Assembly (NCBI GenBank): GCA_947568835.1
Contig: OX387610.1
Location: 12,567,001-12,631,000 of the forward strand
From: Protonemura montana
Lineage: Eukaryota; Arthropoda; Insecta; Plecoptera; Nemouridae
Direction of reading: 5' to 3'
DNA length: 64,000 nucleotides
A program made the position numbers and the translations under genes. Positions 46,401 through 56,600 of the stretch are shown in pieces. Each line of letters starts with the position of its first letter. Within the stretch, counting starts at the first letter, position 1. Below the pieces are notes generated by a model. That model had not been told where the DNA came from, did no database searches, and saw only the letters and a list, made by a program, of their open reading frames with translations.

Positions 46401-49400
46401 TCCCATTGAACAACGGTGAACGTTCGCGTTGCAGTTTGCACAAAGAAACCGTCTGTCCAGCACGAAATTGAATCTTGGGAGGCTGGTCAATATAGAAAAT
46501 TCGAAGATTTCAATTTACTCACCGCTACCGAGACATAACAGCGCCTGTAGTGCATTGCGCCTGCGTCGCTCCACGCGCACTGCCGGGCGTCGAACCAACG
46601 ACACGAGCTGTAGTACTCGTACTTGCCATCAAAGCCGCCGACCACCAGAATGCGCCCTCCGATTGCCGCTGCACCGTGGTATGCACGAGGACCGGCGGGA
46701 TCCACAGCCTTCGTGCACTCGATCCACGCGTTGCGTCGGCAGTCGTAGACCTGTCGTGCGTTTGAGCAAACTTTAATGTGACTACCTGTAAAAGACCGAA
46801 CTGTTTGGCGTGTTGGAAACACCGGTTCTCATGAGATCACCGAAGTTAAGCAACACTGCGCTGGGTCAGGTATTGGATGGGTGATCATCATAATCATAAC
46901 CAGTTCTGTTCGGGAGAGAGGTTGAAGGGATGAAAGCTGGTATAACAACTTCATTCGCCTTGCTTATCAACCTCTCGACAGCATGGATATGTGGAGGAAT
47001 CCTGTTGTTCGCGTTGTACCGTCCTTCGGAAGGGACGTTTGGCCGGTGGTCCCCTTGGTGCTCTTCGACAGGAGTAGGCTACGTGCCAGCACCGGGTTTA
47101 GGCTAGGTTAGGTTCATCATCATCATCATTCACTCATTCACTGACGTCAATAGACCAGTGCCGCAGGGTCCGTTGTCAAAACAGTGCACCGTGAAACACA
47201 ATAATCAATCGATCAACCTGTAAAATATTGATTGATTCGATGGGCTTAGCGACGCACTGTTTTGGCACTGGTCTTCTGACGTTGGTAAATGAGTGGATGA
47301 TGATGAACCTAAGCAAGGCTAGAAGGGAGGAGAAGAAACCCGTTGCCGGAGCTAGAGCACCAAGGGGACCTCCAACTTTGGGTGGCAAAGATGCATTCTC
47401 ACCTCAACAAAGTCAGTCGGATGTGGTCCACTCCACCCCCCCATCGCAAAGAGAACCTGTTGCGAGACACGGGGTCGCGCGTGCGCAGGCTTGTCCGCTT
47501 CCTCTGTTAACTTGCATACCTCTCGTATGGTGTCGGCTGCAAACCTGCGCGCGCAGCATAAGGGCAAGCGTTTTGTTAGTGGGCTTCAACTAGGCTCGAA
47601 GACACGGTTTCTGCAGATTTATTAACTCTTCAGTTATGATTTCAGCTCGCAGAAACATCTTAATTCCACTGCATGTCAGTGTAGGTTGCCACGAGGCAAC
47701 TAGGAGTTGAGTTATTTAGTAAAACATTCTGTTCTTGATTTAATTTGTTCTAAATTAACCAATTTATCAATTCAATTGAGTTAATTTCAAATTAAGAACG
47801 AGTTTTTGAATTGAGAAACAAAAGCTCAGTTTGGAGCATTTTTTGTTTCTCACATAAGATAAACAAAGAAGCCTCTTGGATACCTTTGCCTTGCAATCTG
47901 TCTTCTCTTTCTAGCTGAACCTCCCTCTAAAGACAGTTGAAAGCTAGTTTTATCATACAATTCAAAGCTCTGAAGTTGCATTTTATGAAATCCAAAACTG
48001 GAAACAAGATCATGAAAAATGTAATTTAAAATAAATCGCAAGTAAATGCAATACAGATTCAAATCATCCATTAACGATCAGTTAGTTGCTAAGGGACTGT
48101 TTGAAGACGTCTAGCTTAAAGTTGACGCTCGGTTGAGATGGAAACAGCTGCTGTTCACAGAGACAGCAGCTGTTTCTTGTCAGTCAACCATTGTAAGGTT
48201 GACTTTTAGTATAATACAAGTTCCATTAGACCTAGACAGAAATCTAAGCCTGCCAGCCACGGAATTTCGCTTGTGGATTTAAAAACCTCAACCACCATTT
48301 TTTATCGAATAATTGCAGCCCATTGCAACCATTGTATTTGATTTCTTTTAAAGTAGTTTTTAAGATGTTTTTTTCTAAAGATATATTTTTTTTTATAGAA
48401 GTTCGCGTTTTGATTTGTAACTCGGGTATTTGAAATCTCCACCACAATTTTTTATCTTGCAACAAAACCATTTCTTCCCTTTCAGACAGCTCAGTCCGTC
48501 CCTTGGTGTATTTTTTCTAAATTTGGGACTACTCTGACCTGATAAAGAACTGTTGGTATTGGGATTTTATCTACTTTATAAGCTTTCTAGACTTTCTAGG
48601 CTTCCTAGCGTTTAACCCTTTCTGGTCCTACGTCCTTTCTGGTCATTTGACATTCGAAATGTTCCTTTTTTTTCGTTATAGTTAAAATGCAAGTATTCTT
48701 TCACTGCTATCTTGGTTTAAAAGTATTTTAAAATTAAATAATAAGGTCATTATTTCATATATTTCAAAAATATATTTTATTGTTAATAGAAATTGATTAT
48801 TTTAGTGAAAACATCAGGTTCTCTTGTAATACTGTATGTATATTTATCGTGGACCGAAAAGGGTTAACAGCATTTAAATATGTCGGCCCAGCTGCTTTAC
48901 CTCCGCATTTCTTCAGCGTGTCCCACCCAACGGTGACAACGCACGTGGCGCATGAAAAAATCTGGCGGCAGCAAAGTGAACCTCACTCGATGCAACAGGC
49001 GAAGCAAGTGTTGGGCTCTCGTAGTCTTGTCGGCTTCCACCCTACGTCATAAGAAGTGACGTCATCATATGCATCAACCAATCAAAGAGGTTAACCCTAT
49101 TTACAATCAAATTTGACCGCTCATGTACTCTACGTTAATGAACATAGGCTACAAAATATTCCTACGTCATTACATGTCACAGAAATGTGTCATGATGGTT
49201 TTTAGACTCATGTCTACTTGATTTATCCTTAGCATTAGTTTTAACAAAAACTATTTGAAGTGGGTTTTGAATGCTAAGTAAAGGGCTACTAAATGTAAAG
49301 GAAAATAAATTAATGAATAAGGAAATTTTGATTGTGTCACATAACGTTAGGACAACCTCGAAAAATTGGCGTTTTTTCCATACACATAATTGGTTAGTTA

Positions 49401-52400
49401 GTAAAAAACGCCAATTTGTTCAGGATTTTATTTCAGAAAATACAAAATACATTAGTTTTTAAGTTATTGACCCTGATTATTTTATTTAGATGCATTTAGG
49501 AAGCTTGAACTAGGTAATTGTTCTAATTTTATGTGGTTCTTTTGTTATCGGAAAATTGTCAGGACTGCTCTAACCCTTGAAGAAGTAACTAGTATTTGTT
49601 ACGAAACGTCGGGAAATTTAGTTGTCCTTTACTAAGCTTTCAAAACCCATTTCAAATAGTTTTTTTAAAGCAATGTTTCAGGTTTGGGAAATTTCGTATG
49701 CTTTTTTTCCTTCCATAGAGGGAAAAATACGGCCCGGCTGAATTTTTAGACAATTGCTTAGACATTCCAGTGCCTTGTGAACACACATTTGTACGCAAGT
49801 CTGACTTTCTTTTTTGTGTCAAAATAAATTAAATCGATTTTATACAGATTTAAAGAGCCTATTTTTCCCTGCGAGTTGCGTTCAGGAGCATAAGGTGGAG
49901 GAGCCGAGTCGGCTTTGCGGGCTGCGTTTAGGGGCGCGAGGTGGAGGAGCCAAGTCTGCACTCACCATCTTACAATGCAGTCCCAAACGCGCTCCTCAGA
50001 AGGTAGATTCAATTCGTTGGAAGCCAACAGAATATCAAATTCATCGACAGGCAATGTCAGAAGCTCAGGGCTTCGTTCGGCGACCGCCGTGAAGTTGACC
50101 ATCAGGAACGTGTAGGCCGTTTCGGCCAGAGCGCGGCAAAGTGGGTCCTTGTAGCATCTGACCAATGGGAGAATGGAGTCAGTCAGTGCAACTCGAGGTT
50201 GAGCAACACTGCGCTAGGTCAGGTATTGGATGGGTGACTATCAATACACATTTCCAGTTCTGTTCGGGAGAGAGGTTGGAGGGATGAAAGTTAGGCAACA
50301 CTGCGCTGGGTCAAGTGTTGGATGGGTGACCATCATACACATGACCAGTTCTGTTCGGGAGAGAGGTTGGAGGGATGAAAGTTAAGCAACACTGCGCTGG
50401 GTCAAGTGTTGGATGGGTGACTTTTATTGTAACTAAAAATATACCGTTGGTGAGAGAGCTATTTGTAATAGATATAGACAGAAACTAGAGAGTTAAAATT
50501 TATATCGCATTTTATTTTTAGACTTAAATGATGATGAATTGAAATTTTTGCTGTCAAAAGTTGAAGAACTTTTAAATATTTTCATTAATTCTGATTTAAT
50601 TAAATACTCTGGCCAGAATAACAATGTCTGGATGAAAATATATCTTGTGATTAAGATGAAAATTAGAGCATCTCATTGGCTGTAACCATGGAGACGAGTT
50701 GTTAACGGGCAGATATATTTGTATCTAGACGTCATTCTGACGCTAAAGGACCAAGAAAAGAAAGATTATGATTGTTTTTAGAACCACGTCTACTTGATGT
50801 TACCTTAGCACTAGTTTTCACAAAAACTATTTCAACTGGGTTTTGAATGCTAAGTGAAGAACAACTAAATTTCCCAACGTTTTGTACCTGTTACTTTATC
50901 AAGGGTTTCCTTCAAGGTTATTTTGTAATCGGAAAATTGTCAGGACTGCTCTTACCCTTGAAGAAGTAACAGGTACAAGTTACGAAACGTTGGGAAATTA
51001 GTTGTTCTTCACTTAGCATTCAAAACCCAGTTTAAATAGTTTTTCTTATAAGAAAAATTTCACTTCATCTATCACCGACCTCACGAAGCGCAATGTAGAA
51101 ATACAGTTATCAGTTTTCAACGCGTCGGCCAGAAAGCTGCAGCACAATGCCAAGAGGTCGACGACCCCGAGGTAGTCTGCCAACACGAGCAAGTCTCTGG
51201 CCAGCTCGCCAGTCAGCGCCACGTGTTTCTCGTAGATGAAGTCGAGCAGGCCACGTGCACTCGCCAGGGAAGTGCCGTGCAGCGCAAGCTCTGATTCGCC
51301 GGAAGGGCCGGGGTCTGTCAATAGGGTGGAGTCACGGGCCAGTTCCGTTGTGAATGCAGCGCTGCGAAATAATCACAAGAATGTCATTACTATCAGTATC
51401 GAAGATTGTGGTACATCAGTGCGCTTCTCAAAATGCTGAACGGTTTGGCGTGTTAGAAACACTGGGGTTCTCGTGAGGTCACCGTAGTTAAGCAACACTG
51501 AGCTGAGTTAGGTATTGGATGGGTGACCATCATACACATGACCAGTTCGGTTCGGGAGAGAGGTTGGAGGAATGAAAGTTAAGCAACACTGCGCTGGGTC
51601 AGGTATTGGATGGGTGACCATCATACACATTATCAGTTCTGTTCGGGAGAGAGGTTGGAGGAATGAAAGTTAAGCAACACTGCGCTGGGTCAGGTATTGG
51701 ATGGGTGACCATCATACACATGGCCAGTTCTGTTCGGGAGAGAGGTTGGAGGGATGAAAGTTTGTATCGCAACTTTACTATCCTTGCCTATCAACCTCTC
51801 GACAGCATGAATTTGTGGAAGAATCCTGTTGTTTCGCGTTGTACCGTCCTTCGGAAGGGACGTTAAGCCGGTGGTCTCCTTGGTGCTCTTCGAAAAGAGT
51901 AGGCTACGTGCCGGCACCAGGTTTCACCTCCTCCCTTGTAGGCTAGGTTAGATTTATGCTCATCATCATCCACTCATTCACCGACGCCATTACACAAGTG
52001 CCACTTACCGGAAGTAGGTGCTCCTTCCGGCGAGCACAATGCGATGCGCCGTCAGAGCTGCGCCGTTGTCAAGGCGCAGCGTGACGTCACAGAACAGCTG
52101 ATCGTCCAGCATGCGTGCCAGTTCCGAGTGGACGCTGCGCTCTGCGTCGAAGTGCGTGCTGCTTGGACTGCGCACGTCACTGCCGTGATTCTGCGCGCGC
52201 AGGCGAAGCGGATACTTAACAACGCATTTTGTTGGGGGTTTGTGATTGATTTGTTGTGTTCAGCGACGCATTATTTTGCTAACGGGCTCTTTGGCACTGG
52301 TCTAATGGCGTCAGTGAATGAGTTGTGATGATGAACCTAACCTAATTTAGAATGGACAAGAGGAAACCAGGAGACGGCACGTAGCGTACTCCTATCAAAG

Positions 52401-52831
52401 AACACCAAGAGAACATGCAGCTTAAATTTCCTTCCGAATGACGGAACAAGTGGTTTTTATTTCCTTCGTTTGCCACATCGAAAAGTCACGTTTACTGCAC
52501 TACAATATTTGGATTGTACCGGTTTTTAAACTTTGATACGTACCTCATTGAAGGTCTTGCCTTTGTGGCGTTTGTTAGTAATTAAGAAGGAACTCTGAAG
52601 GGGATGTGGTGTAGAAAACTACCTAAATGTGGCCAAAATTTGTCCTTGATTCTGGTGACATGGAACGCAAGTTATGTGATTTCCCTATTGACTTGCTAGA
52701 ATAAAATACCTAAGATTAAATGCTCGAACCGCGGATCTGAACGACCAGTTCATAATTTTGTAAAGACTTACCCAAGAAGTCCTCTGGGCCTCCATTTCTT
52801 CGTCCCACCCCAGATAGCGTCGCTTGCTCAT
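43422..52831 (-). CDS. KLHL10: Kelch-like protein, KLHL10 type (BTB-BACK-Kelch)
   Basis: Twelve minus-strand exons keep phase throughout: 52831-52772, 52190-52009, 51361-51080, 50157-49966, 49041-48901, 47544-47403, 46750-46523, 46169-45963, 45235-45093, 44218-44114, 44043-43912, 43590-43422 (660 residues; human KLHL10 is 608). It is a cullin-3 substrate adaptor; KLHL10 in mammals and flies acts in spermatids. The BTB contains LDDQLFCDVTLRLDNG and AHRIVLAGRSTYFRAAFT. The BACK contains AETAYTFLMVNF and HLLRLLHRVRFTLLPPDFF. Six kelch blades carry AMGGWSG, VVGGFDG, ALGGFDG, VAGGFDG, ALGGFNG and VFGGFNG. RAYHGAAAIGG and RRCYVSVAV are close to KLHL10; KLHL10 over other KLHLs is my inference. Introns are loaded with SINEs, foldback elements and tandem arrays. 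Confidence 0.9.
44431..44770 (+). repeat. 92-bp tandem array, about 3.7 units, in KLHL10 intron 9
   Basis: Units start at 44431, 44523, 44615 and 44707 (GTTGAAACTATTGCCATGGC ... TCAGATGTTTCTGTGAGC). Exact 92-base spacing with few substitutions. Confidence 0.9.
45277..45949 (+). repeat. 41-bp tandem array, about 16 units, in KLHL10 intron 8
   Basis: Unit GGTTATTTGAGATCAGCTGG followed by CTGGATCCTATGCTCTATCCA. Very low divergence. It ends 13 bases from the exon 8 donor (45962), so array growth could affect splicing. Each unit has the dyad CAGCTG next to GGATCC. Confidence 0.93.
46200..46402 (+). mobile_element. 5S rRNA-derived SINE, 3'-truncated
   Basis: Head and body are present from GGTTCTCGTGAGATC to GAATCCTGTTGTTTGCG, then stop. 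It lies in KLHL10 intron 7, antisense to the gene. Confidence 0.75.
46797..47215 (+). mobile_element. 5S rRNA-derived SINE, full length
   Basis: Head, body, core, TCATCATCATCATT run and terminal CAGTGCCGCAGGGTCCG segment are all present, ending near ATCAATCGATC. It is one of the best copies to define the family. It lies in KLHL10 intron 6. Confidence 0.8.
47218..47372 (-). mobile_element. 5S rRNA-derived SINE tail, inverted
   Basis: Reverse tail from ATTGATTGATTCGATGGG through GATGATGATGAACCTAA to GCACCAAGGGGACC. It abuts the plus-strand copy tail-to-tail. Confidence 0.7.
47600..48900. other. Remainder of KLHL10 intron 5, no gene seen
   Basis: AT-rich with a short CAGCTGCTG...CAGCAGCTG inverted repeat near 48147-48175. 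No other feature recognised. Confidence 0.35.
49195..49670 (+). mobile_element. Foldback element, about 470 bp
   Basis: Left end CAAAAACTATTTGAAGTGGG then TTTTGAATGCTAAGTAAAGG. Right end CCTTTACTAAGCTTTCAAAA then CCCATTTCAAATAGTTTTTT. The core holds GAAGAAGTAACTAGTATTTG, shared with the copy at 50765. It has no transposase and lies in intron 4. Confidence 0.65.
50185..50425 (+). mobile_element. 5S SINE head in tandem triplicate
   Basis: The GTT(A/G)AG/AGGCAACACTGCGCT box occurs at 50198, 50290 and 50381, spaced 92 and 91 bases. Each repeat carries GGATGGGTGAC and the TTCTGTTCGGGAGAGAGG linker except the last, which stops after GGATGGGTGAC. No SINE body follows. It lies in KLHL10 intron 3. 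Confidence 0.8.
50765..51045 (+). mobile_element. Foldback element, about 280 bp
   Basis: Arms of about 90-110 bp: the left arm runs CAAAAACTATTTCAACTGGG, TTTTGAATGCTAAGTGAAG, AAATTTCCCAACGTTTTG, GTACCTGTTACTT. The right arm mirrors these through to CCCAGTTTAAATAGTTTTTC. Spacer is about 60 bp. It is noncoding and 35 bases from the exon 3 donor. Confidence 0.75.
51436..52005 (+). mobile_element. 5S rRNA-derived SINE with triplicated head and complete body
   Basis: Head boxes (GTTAAGCAACACTG) lie at 51487, 51578 and 51669, exactly 91 bases apart. A normal body, core and TCATCATCATCC tail follow to about 52000. It ends at the KLHL10 exon 2 donor (52009), inside intron 2. Confidence 0.8.
52236..52455 (-). 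mobile_element. 5S rRNA-derived SINE tail, diverged
   Basis: Reverse tail (TGATTGATTTGTTGTGTTCA, GCGACGCATTATTTTG, GATGATGAACCTAACC) with a decayed core (CCTTCCGAATGACGG). It faces the copy at 51436-52005 across exon 2. Confidence 0.6.
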
Positions 52832-53619
52832 CGCTGAAGAACTCCTAGCGTGCTAGTGTTTCCGGGGAAACACAACCCGCTACTGCGTTCACGTCGACGA
52901 CAATCGCGTCAAGAAACCTATATTTTTGGACCCGGTGCCGGCACGAAGCCTGCTCCTTTCCAACAGCACCAAGAACCGGCTACCGCTTAGCCTTGTCACT
53001 TTGACACACTGTGTTGGCTGCTCCTGTCCAATAACACCAAGGACCGACCACCGCTTAGCCTTGTCCCTTTAACACACTGTGTTGGCTGCTCCTGTCCAAC
53101 AGCACCAAGGACCGGCCACCGCTTAGCCTTGTCCCTTTGACACACTGTGTTGGCTGCTCCTGTCCAATAGCACCAAGGACCGACCACCGCTTAGCCTTGG
53201 CCCTTTGACACACTGTGTTGGCTGCTCCTGTCCAACAGCACCAAGGGCCGGCCACTACTTAGTCTTGTCTCTTTGATACACTTAGTTGAAGTTGTCCTTG
53301 TGGTACTAGTCTATTGCCTGTTAATGACTGGGTTACGGTGAATCCAAGGTAGCCGAGGGTGAACCCGCTGCCAGCACTCAGTCTGCTCTAGTTTAACAGC
53401 GCCAAGGGCCGGTCCATTTCAATAAAGGCTAGACAAAAAAGTAAAACTTTCTTCAAATTTCTTTGTGAATGCCAATAGCATTGCAGTCCCAAGTCTAACA
53501 ATCAAATCGCTGCCATGGCTTGCCGCTTATTGCCATGGTAACAGTGTTTAGGCCTAAATTTTCGGACAAGACGTTCAAAATTCCACCTCCTGCCGCCGTT
53601 CATCGGCAGTGCCACCAGG
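52832..53619. promoter_or_regulatory. Divergent promoter region, KLHL10 / novel C2H2 gene
   Basis: 788 bp separate the divergent start codons at 52831 (-) and 53620 (+). The region holds a 68-bp tandem array. No TATA box is obvious. 53545-53619 would be 5' UTR of the plus-strand gene if the AG at 53543-53544 is an acceptor. Confidence 0.4.
52949..53282 (+). repeat. 68-bp tandem array, 5 units
   Basis: Units start at 53013, 53081, 53149 and 53217, with a leading diverged unit at about 52949. Core: CTGCTCCTGTCCAACAGCAC then CACCGCTTAGCCTTGTCCC. A related single unit lies at 43625-43700. The core resembles the SINE segment GCACCAAGGGGACCACCGGC, so it may derive from it. Confidence 0.88.
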
Positions 53620-56600
53620 ATGCAAACCACCAGGACCTATCCCCTGGTGAGTGTTTGGCGAAACACACGCAAGTGGTGTCTGCAAAATGTTCAGGGTACA
53701 AGTTCAGAGTCCCGCGTATGATGGCGCAACACAAACCCCTTTCCAGCGGCCATCGAAAGGGTGGTCAAACATTCCTGCTCATTGCATTCAAGCCCTTCGA
53801 AGGCTTCAATTCATTGAAAATACACAGATCTAGTGTCCTTCTGATCCTGATTACCATCATTCAACTGCTAGATATCCAAGCCATCCAATATACCTGGCCC
53901 AACTTCAGTGATCTCACGAGAACTGGTGTTTTCAACTCGCCAAACCTTTCGGTTAATGAGGATAACGGGATTAAAGTTAGATGATTATTATTTCTGGTGT
54001 TTAACGACGCACTGTTTTGACATCTGGCCATGCGGCACTGGTCTAATGGTGTCTGGTTAAAGTTATAAAAACAGCTTTATTCTCCTGGGATCGACCTCAG
54101 GACAGCCTGGATTTGTAGAGGACTCTTGAAATTGGAGAGCCAAAGCAACGTTGCCTGATTTGGAATAGCGAAGTTTGTTTGTTTGTTTGTTTGTTTATTT
54201 ATTTTCCATTGTATACATACATGCCAAGATGTTTACATAATGTTTAACGTTATAAAAGGCTTTGGAAAATTGTCATAATAGTAAAATATAAAATTTGAGT
54301 AGAACTTAAACTAATCCTTAAACATACTAAAAGACCATTTCCGGCAATACAAATACTTATTAAACACAATATATATACAGTTACAGTTTTTCAAATTTAT
54401 AAATTCATCGACATTATAAAAGCCATGGAGTATTAGGAGGTCCTTTAAGAATTTTTTGAATGATTCCCTCGTTTTTATTGCTTTACCTACGTTCAGAGCT
54501 ACGTAATTGTAAAGTAGCAGAAGGTTTTGCACTGTTTTGATTGTGTTTTGGTCCTTCAATTGACCTGGACAGCCGTTTCAGGCCTGCCCTGAAGATGTCA
54601 GCGCCAATGCTGACAAAACATCAACCCTTTTTATGAACAAAAGTCAATGCAAACAGAGCTAGCCCGTTAACTGCATTACCAACGGTCCCCTGATTTGTAG
54701 CCCCGCAAGCTCCTTCCATCGGTATCCAGTGCGTCTGCGCAGTACGACCCTCTACAGTTTGAGCTGAGCATCGCGTCGACAGAACTGCGAGTGTGCAGCG
54801 ACTGTGACAAGGTGTTGTTCGAGCCGCGGCAAGCGCAGCCGCATAGGTGCAAGCACGAGCACGCAGACGCGGGCAAGACGCAGTCGAAGCAGGTGCGTGC
54901 ATGCCGCCATCTTGAGATTTGGTGATCTTGGTCAAGTCTTGTACCACTTCGAGAGTCATTTTGTTGCGTACCAAGAAATATTTTGTAGTTTTATCGTTTT
55001 GCCGTTCGGTGAATGTCAGTGCTTTTTTATTATTGTGAACACTATAAACGTCTCAAAAATTGATGCCCAAACGGGCCTCATGGTTCACATTCACAGCCAC
55101 ATGGTTCTACTCCTTGGAGATCCGTCATTCTCATCGAATACACTAAAATCGTCTCAAAAAGCTAGTGTCCAAGTAGCTCAATGGGTTAGAGCAACACCCG
55201 CAACAGGTGGAGATCGGGATTTGAGTCCCCGTTTGGGCATCAATTTTTGAGACAGTTATAGTGTTGATAATAAATAAATACCCCGCGCATTGCAAGCGTT
55301 TGCAATTTAAATAAGATTTCATCTAAAAGTTAGTGCTAGCTGTCAAAATGACTGAAAGTTACTTTTTTAACTTAACAATGCCGTAGCTTGACCCAAGAAA
55401 TTTGGCAGAAATGACATACAATATCGTATCTTTGTGTAGCATGTCTAATTCACATCTGTAAATGGACCTGGGTACTTTTTTTTTCTAAAATGAAACAATC
55501 TGTCTCGAAAATATTATTTAAATCAGCTAAATTCGAGAGAAAAGTCTTGCTTTTCAAGGATTTTTTTGCACTGCCCGAATCTTAGCCTCCTTGGCCATCG
55601 CTTGGCTCTCATGTTACTCCAGTCATGTGTCAAACTGTACATGTCGTGATAGGAAAACCACAGTTGTATGATCATAGTCGAAGATCAAAGCAGAACGTGA
55701 CTTTTAATCTCACTTTTAGCCACGATCCCACGCTAAATCACCATCCAAAAAGCGGCGCACGCACAAGTCACGAACGAAATCCGAGCTCAAACGAAAGCAG
55801 ACCGAGCCAACCCGAACACCAACCGTAGCTAAACGTCTGCTTCCGAAGCTCACCGATGTCACCGGAACCTTTCCTGCCACGCCCACACGCAAAACGCCGA
55901 CGGCGAGGCTACCCGATCTCACACGAACTATCCCGAAGGCTCTCGACAAATTCCGAAAGCAGCCGAATACCGAAACTCCACCGAGAAAACACGAGCACGT
56001 TCGCCTGTTTACCAGCAAACCTGAATCATTCCGAACTGTGACGAACAGTGCCGAGGTGACCAGAAGTGCTCCGAGCACTCCCGATCCGTACCGACAAGTT
56101 CCGAGTGGTGCCGAGCAGTTCCGACCGGCGACGTGCAGCCCCGAAGCGCTGTTGGGTGCGAAGTCGAATTCACCAACCAGGTCTGTTTCTAACACAACTC
56201 CTCTTGACGTGAATTCGGACTTTACCTTGAGTTTCGAAAATTTGGCAACCTTTTAAAAGATGGCCGCTTCGCCTTGTCCCTGTTATAGCCCAGCTTCAGC
56301 TAAAAATACTGTCTAGCCCACGAGGACAGAGGCCAGCACAAGATTCAGTCTCTATTTTGCCACCAACTCGTGATGAAATTCGGTATTGATTTCAGTGGCG
56401 GGATTTCAAATCTGCGAAAACTCCTAAATCTTCGTGGCATCTGTGATGGAAAAGCATTTTCTTTCATTGAACGGATTTTGGCGTTCAAGAAAATTGATAA
56501 AAAGTCCTCCCTTTAGACATTTCTGTCAAAATCTCTCCCAGTAAGATATCGATGCTTCGTGTCACACTCTGTCAAGCCCTATCCTTGCCCTATACCAGCC

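Noticed and set aside
51480..51760. Genuine tandem 5S rRNA gene cluster
   Set aside because: Only the internal 5S-like part is present, the 5' and 3' ends of 5S rRNA are absent, and a SINE body follows.
52044..52328. 94-codon plus-strand ORF
   Set aside because: It is antisense to KLHL10 exon 2 (start of the BTB domain) and continues into a SINE tail.
55716..56195. 159-codon minus-strand ORF
   Set aside because: It is antisense to exon 3 of the novel gene. The plus frame joins its neighbours in phase and the minus frame has no splice context.
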